DNA of 64,000 bases from SHLQ01 sp964441145 (GCA_964441145.1 CAYTUB010000001.1:1-64000); one strand, 5' to 3'; positions 41,920-51,477 are shown, counted from the first letter of the stretch. The notes: generated by a model not told the origin, from the letters alone. Numbers and translations: made by a program.

Positions 41920-44129
41920 TCAGACATCGAGGGCTGCAGCGTCGAAATCATCGGAATTATTGATGATGTAGTCACGCCGAACGCTGACATCGGAGCCCAT
42001 GAGCACGTCGAACATCTTCTCGGCGCGCTTGCGTTCCCTTTCCGCATCGTCGATCGTCAGCCTGCGAAGAATGCGGGTCTCGGGATTTAGCGCAGCGTGT
42101 TCGAGCTCGTCGACGTTCATCTCGCCGAGCCCCTTGAAGCGTTGCCACTTGATGTTCTCCGCCTTGCGGTTGCCCTTGGCCAGCTCCTGGGTGAGCTGAT
42201 CTCGATGTTCCTCGCTGAAGGCACGGTAGGTGGTGCCACCGACCTTCGTGCTGAACAATGGTGGTTGGGCTGCGTACACCCGGCCTGCCTCAATCAGTGG
42301 CCGCATGTATTTGTAGAGCAGTGTCAAGACCAGGCATCGAATGTGGCTGCCGTCGACGTCAGCGTCACACAAGATGATGATGCGTCCATAGCGAGTGCCG
42401 TCGAGGTCGAAGTCCTTTCCTGACCCGCCGCCGATCGCCGTGAACAAGTTCTGAGCCTCAGCGTTGTCGAGCACCTGTTTGAGCGTTGCCTTGCCCGCGT
42501 TTACGACCTTGCCTCGGAGGGGCAATACCGCCATGTATTGCGCGTCGCGACCGCGAATCGCCGGGCCAGCAGCCGAGTCGCCCTCCACGATGAGCAGTTC
42601 AGATTCGGGGCCATGATCGCGACAATCGGCGAGCTTGCCGGGCATGCCGGTGCTGCCCAGGTTCGACAACTTCCGCTTGTTGTCGAGGGCTTGTTTCGTG
42701 CTGACGCGGTTGAGGATGGCGGTCGCGATCTTGTCTCGCACCCCATTGACGTGCGTCTTCTTTGAACCAACGCCGTTGAACCAATCCGACATGCCTTGTT
42801 TGACGACGTCGTAAACGATCTTCTCGACGCCTGGAGTACCCAGCTCTTGTTTGGTCTGGCCGCGGAACTGTGGCTCGGGGAACGTGACCTTGCAGACCGC
42901 GATCAGCCCCTCTTGGACGTCGTCCTTTATGGCCCTGTGTTTGTTGGTCTTGGCCAGTTTGGCGAGCTTGCGCATGTCCTTAAGTAGGACGTCGTTGACG
43001 GCACGATTCATGGACTTTTCCAAGCCGGAAAGGTGCGTGCCGCCTTCGGCGGTCGGGATGGTGTTCACGAACGTGATGACGTTGGACTCGAACCCTTCGA
43101 CCCAACGCAGGGCCACGTCGACGGTGCACTCGCGTTCGACCATCTGCATCTTGCCATTGACCGGCACCTTCTCTTCGAAGGTGTCGATGCCAGACAAGCT
43201 GATCACGTCGGTGATGGTTCCGCGTTCGCCGACGAGGTCGTTGACGAGGTCTTTGAGGCCGCCGCGACTAATGAACTCGACAGGGTCCTTCTTGGAACCG
43301 GTGCGCTTGTCCTCGAGGGTGATGCGAAGTCCGGGGACAAGGAAGCAGGCGAGCTTCACACGGCGAACAACCTCGTCCCAGTCGATCTCGGCTTCGGGGT
43401 CAAACACGTCGGTGTCGGGCCAGAAGCGGATGCGAGTGCCGGTCTTTTTGGTTTTGGCGATCTTCTTGAGCTCGTGGCTCTTCTTGAACGAGGAGCCGGT
43501 GAAGTGACCGGGAACGCGCTCGTTGAAATCGAGGGCCCAGGTGCTGCCCTGGCGGTCGACTTCGGCTTTGAGCTTCATCGACAAGGCATTTACAACCGAC
43601 GCTCCGACACCGTGAAGTCCGCCTGAGGAGGCGTAGGCGCCTCCGCCGAACTTTCCGCCGGCGTGGAGCTCGGTGAGTACGACCTCGAGTGCGGAGACCT
43701 TACGCTTCGGGTGTTTGTCGACCGGTATGCCGCGCCCGTTGTCGGCGACCTCGACCGATCCGTCGCGGTGGAAGGTAACGAACGCCTTGTTGGCTTCTCC
43801 AGCTGCGGCTTCGTCGACCGAGTTATCGATCAGCTCCCAGACCAGATGCATAAGGCCAGCCGAACCGGTACCGCCGATGTACATGCCCGGACGTTTACGA
43901 ACAGCCTCGAGCCCCTCCAGAGTCTCAATAGAAGACGCGTCGTAATCAGAAGTAGGAGTGTTAGTAGTTGNNNNNNNNNNNNNNNNNNNNNNNNNNNNNN
44001 NNNNNNNNNNNNNNNNNNNNNNNNNNNNNNNNNNNNNNNNNNNNNNNNNNNNNNNNNNNNNNNNNNNNNNTCCAGAGTCTCAATAGAAGACGCGTCGTAA
44101 TCAGAAGTAGGAGTGTTAGTAGTTGCCAT
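41920..44129 (-). CDS. parE: DNA topoisomerase IV subunit B (ParE; GyrB family), interrupted by an assembly gap
   Basis: ATPase and TOPRIM subunit of a type IIA topoisomerase. Visible: GMYIGGTGSAGLMHLVWELI, NSVDEA, DNGRGIPVD, ASSGGLHGVGASVVNALS, TOPRIM ELLIVEGDSAAG and DADVDGSHIRCL, and the C-terminal RFKGLGEMN. GKFGGGAY and SSGGLHGVGASVV favour ParE over GyrB; automated annotation may say gyrB. The N run at 43971-44070 is flanked by identical 55-bp copies. Removing one copy plus the Ns restores a 684-residue in-frame protein beginning MATTNTPTSDYDASS. It is downstream of parC and upstream of the selenoprotein gene. Confidence 0.9.
43916..44125. other. scaffold gap with duplicated 55-bp contig ends (assembly artefact)
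   Basis: 43916-43970 and 44071-44125 are identical 55-bp sequences on either side of 100 Ns. This is what two contigs sharing a k-mer-length overlap look like when scaffolded without merging. Deleting 155 bp makes the parE length a multiple of three, so no genomic sequence is probably missing. Confidence 0.9.
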
Positions 44130-44248
44130 GGTGATATTCAGATTCTAGGTGAGATCGATATTGGGAATTGGGTGCCGCTGGAGCGATGTTTCGAGCCCCT
44201 GGGCGAGAAACTCGGGTTCGAGGAAGCCCGCCAGGGCTGAGTCGATAC

Positions 44249-46693
44249 TTATAGCCAGCGAGCGGAACCAACAGCGAGGATCAAGCCGTCGGTCGTCGTG
44301 CTGACCAGGTCGCGTTTGGTCTCTTCGAGGTTGAGCTGAACGGGGTCGGGTGCCGGCTTTGTTGGGTCGTCGTCGGAGCCAAGAATGGCGAGAAGGCCAG
44401 CGGTGGAACCAACCCATGCGTAGACGAGGGCCTTCTCGTTGGTAAAGCGAGTGATGCGGACACCGCCGCCACCTCGGCCCTTACTTTCGAATTCCGATGA
44501 TGGGGTGAGCTTTGCGGTGCCTTTGTCGGTAACCGTCAGGATTGGTTCGTCGCCCAAGATCACTCCTGCAGCGATGACCTTGGCTCCACCCTTTAACTTC
44601 ATGCCCGCTACCCCTGAGGCGTTTCGTCCCTGGGAGCTGATGCCGTCGACGGGTGTGCGTAGGACTTGTCCATCGCTTGCGACGATTGCGATATCGGACC
44701 CCGCAGGGGCGGTAAAGGCCGCGACGAGGGTGTCCTGCGGCTTGAGCTTGATCACGTTCTGGCCGGGACGAGTGCCCGCGAGTTCTTCTGCGGTGAGCTG
44801 CTTTGCGACGCCGTTCTCGGTAACCAAGACAATGTTCTCGGCCCCCGCAGTTGCCGGGGTGGCGATGGTCAGGACTTCCTCGCCCTTGTTGGTGCCGAAC
44901 GCCTTGCGGGTCTCGGTGCCTCGGGAACGTCCACCGACTTCGTTTATCTCTAGCCCGAGGGCCAGTCGGGCTTTGCCCTCGTTCGTGATCGCAAAGACGG
45001 GCCCACGAGTCGATCCAATCCGAGATGCGACGAGGACATCGTGGCGCCCAGGCGTCGCCCGCTTTGCGCCTTCGGTTGGTGCCCTCCCGACGAGCCCGCT
45101 GGTCGAGAGGGTGATGACACACGGCGTGTCGGGAATCTCGTCTTCGCCGCCACCCTCGAGGCTCGACAAATCGATCGATGCGAACTCATCTTCGGAGGTG
45201 ATGACTGTGCGACGGTCGACGCCGTACCTGTCGACGGCCTCGCGCAACTCTTTGAGTACGACGGTTCGTTGGCGCTGTTCGCTGGCCAACAGTTGCTGTG
45301 CGTCGAGGATATTGCTTTCGAGTTTTTCGGCCTCGTCTTCAAGCTTTTTGACTTCGAGTGCGGTGAGGCGGCGCAGTGGCATGTCAAGAACGTGGCTGGC
45401 CTGAATTTCGGACAGGTCGAGCTCGCTCATCAACGAGGCCTTGGCCTCGGCGGCATCGGCGGAACCACGGATGATGTCGATAACCCGATCGATGTTGTCG
45501 AGGGCGATGAGTAGTCCGGCAACGATGTGCAACCGGGCTTCCCATTGGGCCAACCGGAACTCGGTGCGTCGAACGATGACCTCGAGGCGATGGCTGACGT
45601 AGTGGTTGCAGAGGTCCCACAGGCCAACGGTGGTCGGTACGCCATCGACCAGTACGACGTTGTTGATGCCGAAGGTCTCTTCGAGTGGTGTCATTCGGTA
45701 GAGATTCGCAAGGACCGCCTTCGAGCTTGCGCCGGGCCGCAGATCGATCTGAATGCGGAGCGGATTTTTCTTGTCTGAGAGGTTCTTTGCACCCTCGCGC
45801 TCGTCGACACCTGGCAGCTTGCCGACCGAAGCGAGTTCGTTGATTTTGGTGATGACCTTTTCGGGGCCGACCATGTAGGGCAGCTCGGTAATGATCAGTG
45901 CTTCGCGGCTGCGAGTGAGCTTGATGGTCTCGGCCTTGGCTCGGATGCGAATCGTGCCGCGACCGGTTTCATAGGCATCACGAAGTCCGTCGTCGATAAG
46001 GATTCCGCCGCTCGGGAAGTCCGGGCCGGGCAGGACCTCCATGAGTTCGTCGACCGTCGGCTTTGGGCGGCGCTTCTTCATCACGAGTTCAATTGCGTCG
46101 GCGACCTCGCGCAGATTGTGCGTTGGCATGTTGGTAGCCATGCCCACAGCAATTCCTGTAGTGCCGTTGACGAGAAGGTTGGGGATGAGCGCGGGAAGCA
46201 CGGACGGTTCGTCGCGTAGGCCATCGAAGGTGGAGGTGAAATCGACGGTTTCCTCGTCGATCTCGCTGACCATGTCCATCGCAGCAAGCGAGAGCTTGCA
46301 TTCGGTGTAGCGATACGCGGCAGGAGGGTGGTCGAGGGAGCCAAAGTTTCCTTGCGGGGTAATGAAGGTCAGGCCGCGGCTGAAGTCTTGGCCCATTCGC
46401 ACGAGCGTCTCATAAATCGCTCCATCACCATGCGGGTGGTATTTGCCCATCGTGTCGCCAACGACGCCGGCGCACTTTCGGAAATCGTTGTCGGGTCGAA
46501 TTCCCTGCTGAAGCATCGAATAGAGGATGCGGCGTTGCACGGGTTTGAGGCCATCACGCACATCGGGGATCGCGCGAGCGGTGATCACCGACAGCGAGTA
46601 GGCCAGAAAGCTCTCACTCATCTCGTCTGCGACGGGAGTATCGATGATCTCGGCGGCGATGTTGTCGCTAAACAGTCCAGGCTGGTCGGCCAT
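44249..46693 (-). CDS. parC: DNA topoisomerase IV subunit A (ParC; GyrA family)
   Basis: The 814-residue subunit has the breakage-reunion domain: SVITARAIPDVRDGLKPVQR, GKYHPHGDGAIYETLVRM, QGNFGSLDHPPAAYRYTE with the catalytic Tyr, and NLLVNGTTGIAVGMATNM. A coiled-coil region (LDLSEIQASHVLDMPLRRLT) and a six-bladed C-terminal DNA-wrapping domain follow. KPVQRRIL is topoisomerase-IV-like, although SKGRGGGGV near the C-terminus is a loose GyrA-box-like motif, so a gyrase-type call cannot be excluded. AGGAG precedes the ATG. The order A then B, without dnaA or recF, also suggests this is not the origin-linked gyrase pair. Confidence 0.88.
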   Translation of the reverse strand: MADQPGLFSDNIAAEIIDTPVADEMSESFLAYSLSVITARAIPDVRDGLKPVQRRILYSMLQQGIRPDNDFRKCAGVVGDTMGKYHPHGDGAIYETLVRMGQDFSRGLTFITPQGNFGSLDHPPAAYRYTECKLSLAAMDMVSEIDEETVDFTSTFDGLRDEPSVLPALIPNLLVNGTTGIAVGMATNMPTHNLREVADAIELVMKKRRPKPTVDELMEVLPGPDFPSGGILIDDGLRDAYETGRGTIRIRAKAETIKLTRSREALIITELPYMVGPEKVITKINELASVGKLPGVDEREGAKNLSDKKNPLRIQIDLRPGASSKAVLANLYRMTPLEETFGINNVVLVDGVPTTVGLWDLCNHYVSHRLEVIVRRTEFRLAQWEARLHIVAGLLIALDNIDRVIDIIRGSADAAEAKASLMSELDLSEIQASHVLDMPLRRLTALEVKKLEDEAEKLESNILDAQQLLASEQRQRTVVLKELREAVDRYGVDRRTVITSEDEFASIDLSSLEGGGEDEIPDTPCVITLSTSGLVGRAPTEGAKRATPGRHDVLVASRIGSTRGPVFAITNEGKARLALGLEINEVGGRSRGTETRKAFGTNKGEEVLTIATPATAGAENIVLVTENGVAKQLTAEELAGTRPGQNVIKLKPQDTLVAAFTAPAGSDIAIVASDGQVLRTPVDGISSQGRNASGVAGMKLKGGAKVIAAGVILGDEPILTVTDKGTAKLTPSSEFESKGRGGGGVRITRFTNEKALVYAWVGSTAGLLAILGSDDDPTKPAPDPVQLNLEETKRDLVSTTTDGLILAVGSARWL

Positions 46694-46731
46694 GTTTGCG
46701 GGCTCCTGTGAAGGGGTAGATCTGTGGCAGA

Positions 46732-46782
46732 AGATTTGTCCCCCGTTTGATACCTATTCGGTATGTTTTGGGGGACAAATCT
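46732..46782. repeat. dispersed palindromic element (copy C, complete)
   Basis: AGATTTGTCCCCC and GGGGGACAAATCT are perfect 13-bp inverted arms around a 25-bp centre that itself holds ATACC/GGTAT. It is the most complete of the four copies in the window. It lies 39 bp upstream of the parC start and 300 bp beyond a minus-strand small gene. Confidence 0.75.
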
Positions 46783-46870
46783 CTCGAACTTGTCGGTGGA
46801 CTTGACCGTAGCGCTTCGGTCTCGGTTGCGGGTGCCATGGGCATGGCGGTGACCGCATACAAAAAGAAGG

Positions 46871-46907
46871 AAGGCCAGACCCGGCAGGTGGCGACAGGTC
46901 TGGCCTT
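46871..46907 (-). terminator. intrinsic terminator of the minus-strand small gene
   Basis: AAGGCCAGACC and GGTCTGGCCTT form an 11-bp perfect stem. On the minus strand it is followed by CCTTCTTTTT, a recognisable T tract. It stops transcription from the 47079-47300 gene before parC. Confidence 0.7.
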
Positions 46908-47051
46908 CATGATGAGTACGACGGGGGAGGAGGGAATTACCGTCGCCTCAAGTGTGATGGGGGGATTATGTATGTCATTTCTTGGGGGGTATTTGTGGGT
47001 TACATCGTTGGTGCAAGTCGAATAGTGGGGGTTTCCTTTCGGGAGGCTTTT

Positions 47052-47071
47052 GGGCCGCCGACGGGCGGCCC
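47052..47071 (-). terminator. GC-rich hairpin immediately after the small gene
   Basis: GGGCCGCC and GGCGGCCC arms with a 4-nt loop lie 7 bp beyond the stop at 47079. On the minus strand it is followed by AAAA rather than T, so it may be an mRNA-stabilising stem in front of the T-tailed terminator. Confidence 0.45.
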
Positions 47072-47078
47072 GGAGTAC

Positions 47079-47300
47079 TTATGCGGCGACCGGGTCAGAG
47101 GAGCGGGAAGCCATGTAACTCTCGACGGAGGGGACGGAGTCTCCAAAGACGAGGGAGATCAACTCGGCTGTGCGGCCGGAGTCGGAGGAAAGGGCTGCCT
47201 CTGCCTGTTGGCGGGCCTCCATCTGTTCGGAGGTCACGGTGATGAGAGCTGCCAAGTTGTCGACCCGGTCGTTCGTGAGGTCAATAAGATCGTTTGTCAT
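47079..47300 (-). CDS. small protein of unknown function (73 residues)
   Basis: A 73-residue helical, acidic protein beginning MTNDLIDLTNDRVDNLAALI and rich in Glu, Ala and Ser. No cysteine, signal or membrane segment. AAAGGA lies 9 nt upstream of the ATG at 47300, and two hairpins follow the stop, one with a T tract. The gene therefore looks like an independent, possibly highly expressed unit. An inverted repeat ACGAC-TAG-GTCGT at 47358-47370 lies upstream and may be an operator. Function unknown. Confidence 0.7.
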   Translation of the reverse strand: MTNDLIDLTNDRVDNLAALITVTSEQMEARQQAEAALSSDSGRTAELISLVFGDSVPSVESYMASRSSDPVAA

Positions 47301-47420
47301 GCCAAGTCCTTTCTGAGTCTTGCTGCACTTCCTTGTGCGTTGCATGTACTACCTAAAACGACTAGGTCGTAGGGATCATTCCCCGGAGGGAGGAACACCT
47401 TGTGAACTGCGCGCGAGCGT

Positions 47421-48419
47421 CTAGTGAATGCGCAGCCGTGCTCGCCTGAGCTCTCGCAATTGGGCGATGCTTGGATAGTCGCAAGCCAAGTACCGAACCG
47501 GATTGTGTTGTGTGCGAAGCAGTCGTGTTCCACAGATTGCTGTCACTGTTTCCCAGGGGGTGAAGAAGGGGGACGTACCGCTGCGGCTCGTGAATCCAAT
47601 GATGTCGGTCTTGGGAAGAAGCGTTGGAACATCGCGTGCCCAATGACATAGGGAGAGCCAGGCCTCATCGGTCTCTATGCGCCGTAGGGCGGAGGCTTTG
47701 ACCTCTCCCTTGAAGAACTCGTTGAGCAGTTGGCCTTGGTACTCGGTATCGACGTGTTCTTGGAGAACGGCTAGCCGGGCGCAGGCATCGTGTGCGGCAT
47801 GGCTTTTAGACGGCCGGAAAGATTGCCAGCGGCCATGGCGTCCAATGAGCGGATTCAGGGAAAGAGGTTGGCTCGCATCGGCGAAGTAGTCAGCCAGTTC
47901 TGCAGCCCGTTTGACCGCGTGGTGATTTGTTGCGGGTGCCACGATGGCATTCGATGTGCTCGGCAAGAAGAGCACCGCTGCTCCGGTGAATGGCAGATCC
48001 AACGAGCCGCGTGGGTGCAGGATGCGAGAGGTAGTAGAGCTACCGTCGATCACGGGAACAAAGACCGAGTCATCAAGCGACGCCCATCGTTCGATGGCGC
48101 CGACCTCGAAGTCTTGTATGGCGTCGTCGACGAGTTGATCGAAGCTGCGAGACGTCCTTTCTATGTCGGCGTTGTTCACGAGCCGATGTCCCTGAGGCGT
48201 GGTGGTCACGAGCACCCAATGCAGATTTCTGGCAATCGGGCGCCGTGGAATCTGAGCATCCTCGGGGGTGGCCGTGCCGATGGACCGCTGTACGAGCGGA
48301 GCATGGTCGACGATCACCCGCGAGCAGAGATCTACGCAGAATTCATCCGGATCGTCGCTCCCGGAATCGTCTCTCTGGTCGACACCGTGGTCGTGCCCAA
48401 TATGGCCAAAACGCTTCAC
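47421..48419 (-). CDS. protein of unknown function, possibly with incomplete N-terminus
   Basis: A 332-residue soluble protein. The middle (FTGAAVLFLPSTSNAIVAPA, AADYFADAS-like segments) and the C-terminus (PSIAQLRELRRARLRIH) look like real coding sequence, but no family is recognised. GTG 48419 is the first usable start. The frame continues open for 26 more codons upstream with protein-like sequence (ADWIALVAKDQGAVVFASTP) to a TGA at 48498, without a start codon. The true N-terminus may therefore be disrupted or start atypically. Base composition seems lower in GC than the neighbours, possibly indicating transfer. Confidence 0.6.
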   Translation of the reverse strand: MKRFGHIGHDHGVDQRDDSGSDDPDEFCVDLCSRVIVDHAPLVQRSIGTATPEDAQIPRRPIARNLHWVLVTTTPQGHRLVNNADIERTSRSFDQLVDDAIQDFEVGAIERWASLDDSVFVPVIDGSSTTSRILHPRGSLDLPFTGAAVLFLPSTSNAIVAPATNHHAVKRAAELADYFADASQPLSLNPLIGRHGRWQSFRPSKSHAAHDACARLAVLQEHVDTEYQGQLLNEFFKGEVKASALRRIETDEAWLSLCHWARDVPTLLPKTDIIGFTSRSGTSPFFTPWETVTAICGTRLLRTQHNPVRYLACDYPSIAQLRELRRARLRIH

Positions 48420-48517
48420 GGGTACAGGGGTCGACGCGAAGACAACTGCACCTTGATCTTTGGCGACTAGAGCTATCCAATCTGCTACGTAAGTTTGTCA
48501 GCAGCCCTCAGATTGAT

Positions 48518-50095
48518 TTATTGGGGAAGGGCGGGCAGGGGTGCGTCGGAGAGCCACGCGTCGAAGAAATCGGAGAGGTCACTGCCATGGATTTCTTCGG
48601 CGAGTTCGATGAAGTCTGTGGTGGAGGCAGATCCGCCGCCGAAGCGGTCGAGCCAGGTGCGCAGCATCGTGAAGAAGGCGTCGTCTCCGACTTCGAGGCG
48701 CAATGCATGCAGCGTTAGGCCGCCGCGCCGGTACACGCTCTGGTCGAACAAGCCGGCCGGTCCGGGGTCGCCGGGAGCTGGGCTTTGTGCGCCTTGTGCC
48801 CGAATGATGAGCCGATTCTCCAGCGCAGCTACGTCACCGCTTCGACCAAATTCGATCCACAGATCTTCGGCATAGCTCGCAAAGCCTTCGTTGAGCCAAA
48901 TGTCTTGCCAGGTGGCTGGACTGACGTGGTTGCCGAACCATTGGTGTGCAATCTCATGGGCCACGATGCGTTCGATAGATCCGTCACCGTCGACGAAGCT
49001 CGCGCTGAAAATGCTCCGACCTTGAGTTTCGAGAGCGAAGCTGAAGTTGCCGTCGATGACCATCACGCCGTATTCGTCAAAGGGGTACGGGCCGAAGAGA
49101 TCGGAGAATACGTCGATCATCTCGTCGGTCATTCCAAAGTCGCCTTCGAATACGTTGTTCAAGCGAGGCGGTACCGCATCAAAGACATCGACCTGAGCGG
49201 AGGGGTCTGAGTCGATCAATAGGTACTCGCCGGCGGTCACGGTCGCCAGGTAGGAAGCCATCGGGTCGGTCATTTCCCAGGACGTGACCCGGCGTCCATT
49301 ACCGGTAGCGTCCGCTGTGAGCACACCATTGGCCACACCGACGAGGGGGTCAGGAACGTCGAGGGTGAAGGTGTAGGTCGCTTTGTCGGTGGGGTGGTCG
49401 TTCACCGGGTACCAGGTCTGGGCGCCGAAGGGTTCACCGACAGCCACACTGTTGTTGCCAAGGTCGAACCAACCAATGACGCCGATACGCGTCGTGGAAT
49501 CCACGAGCTGGGGTGTACCGCCGTAACTGATGGCCACGCTGTTTTCTGAACCGGCGGGGAGGGTCTCTGGAAAGCGGAGTCGCAATTTGTCGTCGACTTG
49601 TTCGGTTTCAAGGATGGTGTCTCCAAGCCGAGCTTCGCTGACGGTCAACCCACGAAGATCGAACGAGATCTGGTCGACGTCGTCGGTTGCGGTGAAGGCG
49701 ATGGTTGCCACGCCAGCGAGCTGGTCGGCGCCTTCGGTATCGATGCGGAGATCGAGGTCGTAGCTCGATACGTCGTAGCCGGTGTTCCCAAGGTTTGGGA
49801 AGTACGGGTCGCCGACGCTTTCGCCGCCTACCACTCCAGCCAGGGCAGCGCCATCGCTGGTGGTCGTTGTGTCATCGGGATTTTGTGTTGTCGACGACGA
49901 AGAGCTCGTGGAATCCGGGGCACTCGTTGCACCCGACGTTGTGGTCGTTGCTTGCTCGGTCGTCTGGGTCGTCGATGAGCTCTCGTCGGGGCTTACCACC
50001 GTGGCAGCACTCGAACAGCCAACGATGAGAAGCGCGACGACAGCAAGTATCCGCCCGTATCGCGAGAGCTGTGAACGCGAATCCAACACATCCAC
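48518..50095 (-). CDS. secreted M1-family zinc metallopeptidase
   Basis: About 525 residues. A lipoprotein-type signal (ILAVVALLIVGCSSAA) and Thr/Ser-rich linker precede an M1 peptidase: N-terminal beta-domain (LDLRIDTEGADQLAGVATIA), substrate-contact FALETQGRSIFS, and the zinc site VAHEIAHQWFGNHV with the third ligand 18 residues on in WLNEGFASYAEDLW. The aminopeptidase thus acts outside the cell. It is shorter than PepN, lacking the C-terminal helical domain. GTG 50095 or 50089 begins the signal region; longer frames run into the DUF1501 gene, which ends 42 bp upstream on the same strand. Confidence 0.88.
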   Translation of the reverse strand: MDVLDSRSQLSRYGRILAVVALLIVGCSSAATVVSPDESSSTTQTTEQATTTTSGATSAPDSTSSSSSTTQNPDDTTTTSDGAALAGVVGGESVGDPYFPNLGNTGYDVSSYDLDLRIDTEGADQLAGVATIAFTATDDVDQISFDLRGLTVSEARLGDTILETEQVDDKLRLRFPETLPAGSENSVAISYGGTPQLVDSTTRIGVIGWFDLGNNSVAVGEPFGAQTWYPVNDHPTDKATYTFTLDVPDPLVGVANGVLTADATGNGRRVTSWEMTDPMASYLATVTAGEYLLIDSDPSAQVDVFDAVPPRLNNVFEGDFGMTDEMIDVFSDLFGPYPFDEYGVMVIDGNFSFALETQGRSIFSASFVDGDGSIERIVAHEIAHQWFGNHVSPATWQDIWLNEGFASYAEDLWIEFGRSGDVAALENRLIIRAQGAQSPAPGDPGPAGLFDQSVYRRGGLTLHALRLEVGDDAFFTMLRTWLDRFGGGSASTTDFIELAEEIHGSDLSDFFDAWLSDAPLPALPQ

Positions 50096-50136
50096 AGTGT
50101 GACGCAGTCTGGGGCTTGAGTGGTGCCGCGCAACCG

Positions 50137-51477
50137 CTACGTGCTGATGAGCCCATCGATAGGGGAGGTGCCCGATTCGAGCACGTCGGAACTGGAAATT
50201 CCGAACCACTGCTCGGCAATGGTGGCGTAGTACTGCTCGAAATCGACCGTGGAAATCAGGTTGTCTTCGTCGAGCCGGGTGAGCGAGGGAGCTTCACCAT
50301 GAACTCCGGGCTGCACGGGTCCGGCAAGAATCGCCATCCCGGCCGCGCCATGGTCGGTGCCGCTGCCATTGGCACGGACGCGGCGACCAAATTCGCTCGT
50401 GGTGCAGACCAGGGTCGATCCGGCCAGTCCTCGGTCCTCGATGTCGGTGAGAAACGATCCGGTGGCGTCCCCTAATTGCTCGAGGAGCTGAGCGTGTGAG
50501 CCTCGCTGATTGCTATGGGTGTCGAACCCGCCGTGAGATATGTGGACTACCCGGATTCCGGCGTCTTGGCCGATCAGCTCTGCAGCCACGCCGAGCGATT
50601 CACCGAGTCGGGTATTCGGGTAGCGCTCGTCGAGGCGCTCTTGATCGATCTCTCCGAGTGTCCTGGCGAATTCGAGTGTGTCAGCGATGCTCGACATCGC
50701 GGACTGGCGCGGTGACGCATCGACGACCCGTTCTCCGGACATGGCGAGCATGGCGCCCCGAAAGTTCTGGAACCACGCATCTTCGGAGCGGAGAAACCAG
50801 CTCGCACTCGGGTCGTTCATAGCGACCGTGATCGCCTTTTCGCTGCGAAGTGCAGGGCTTGGCCCACGCCCGAGTGAGAGGCCGGTGATTGGTTGGTCGG
50901 TCACCAACTGATCGCACAACCTGCCGAGAAACCCAGTGCCAGGGAGCTCCGTGCCTGCCGATTTGCCCGCCCACCACCTGCGTTCCATTTCGAAGTGGCT
51001 TCCATCGGGGTCGTTGGTCGCTCCGACACCAACGAGAGCAGCAACGTTGTGTCCAAGCAGTGGAGCCAGGCTGGGATGCCAACCGTAGTCATCGGTGAAG
51101 TCGAGAAGTTCCTCGTCGGGGATGTGCACGGCTTCGCGCCGGTCATAGAGCGCTCCCGCATTGCGCGGCACGAGCGTTGCGAGTCCGTCGTTGCCGCCCT
51201 GGAGCTCGATGACCACGAGCGTTCGGCCCTCGACGTCTGCGCTAGCTGCGAGCGGCCGCGGTGCGATGATCGGTGCGGCCGCTTCGACGGAATCGGCGAC
51301 CGCTGCGGTTTGGTTGCTGTCGGGCGATGCGGGGCTATCAGGTCGCAATAGCGCCGCACCGCCCGCAGCGGTGGCGACTCCTCCAGCGGCAACGCCGAGG
51401 AATTTGCGGCGACTCGTACGAGCCGGTTGGTGAAATGGCTCTATCTCAAAGGACTGGTCTTCAGGTGGCAGTGACAT
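50137..51477 (-). CDS. DUF1501 family Tat-exported protein (second copy)
   Basis: About 446 residues with a Tat signal (SRRKFLGVAAGGVATAAGG), an Ala-rich linker, and the DUF1501 core: VVIELQGGNDGLATL, YGWHPSLAPLLGHNVAALVG, SHFEMERRWWAGKSA, GGFDTHSNQ, TSEFGRRVRANGSGTDHG. The ATG at 51477 has GAGGAG upstream. The DUF1800 partner ends 10 bp before it, so the order is again DUF1800 then DUF1501. The two DUF1501 copies are clearly diverged outside the core motifs, pointing to an old duplication or separate acquisition. Confidence 0.9.
   Translation of the reverse strand: MSLPPEDQSFEIEPFHQPARTSRRKFLGVAAGGVATAAGGAALLRPDSPASPDSNQTAAVADSVEAAAPIIAPRPLAASADVEGRTLVVIELQGGNDGLATLVPRNAGALYDRREAVHIPDEELLDFTDDYGWHPSLAPLLGHNVAALVGVGATNDPDGSHFEMERRWWAGKSAGTELPGTGFLGRLCDQLVTDQPITGLSLGRGPSPALRSEKAITVAMNDPSASWFLRSEDAWFQNFRGAMLAMSGERVVDASPRQSAMSSIADTLEFARTLGEIDQERLDERYPNTRLGESLGVAAELIGQDAGIRVVHISHGGFDTHSNQRGSHAQLLEQLGDATGSFLTDIEDRGLAGSTLVCTTSEFGRRVRANGSGTDHGAAGMAILAGPVQPGVHGEAPSLTRLDEDNLISTVDFEQYYATIAEQWFGISSSDVLESGTSPIDGLIST

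Larger units (their letters stand above)
46694..47078. other. intergenic region upstream of parC
   Basis: These 385 bp hold the parC leader with AGGAG, a full palindromic repeat (46732-46782), a T-tailed terminator for the minus-strand small gene (46871-46907), a G-rich stretch around 46921-47050, and a second hairpin (47052-47071). Short open frames here have no supporting features, and I see no convincing gene. Confidence 0.6.

Noticed and set aside
43971..44070. Tandem duplication or insertion in parE
   Set aside because: Flanking identity of exactly 55 bp plus restored frame indicates an assembly overlap rather than biology.
44249..46693. Origin-linked gyrase pair
   Set aside because: Gene order is A then B, no dnaA, dnaN or recF is near, and motifs favour topoisomerase IV.
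46747..47025. Short plus-strand gene between parC and the 73-residue gene
   Set aside because: It starts inside the palindromic repeat and spans a terminator stem; no ribosome site or family support.
47790..48470. Plus-strand open frame opposite the 47421 gene
   Set aside because: Its translation is cysteine/arginine-rich without motifs, while the minus-strand frame reads as an ordinary protein over its full length.
48498..48500. TGA upstream of the 47421 gene as another selenocysteine codon
   Set aside because: No start codon, family motif or GG(U)-loop hairpin supports reading through it.
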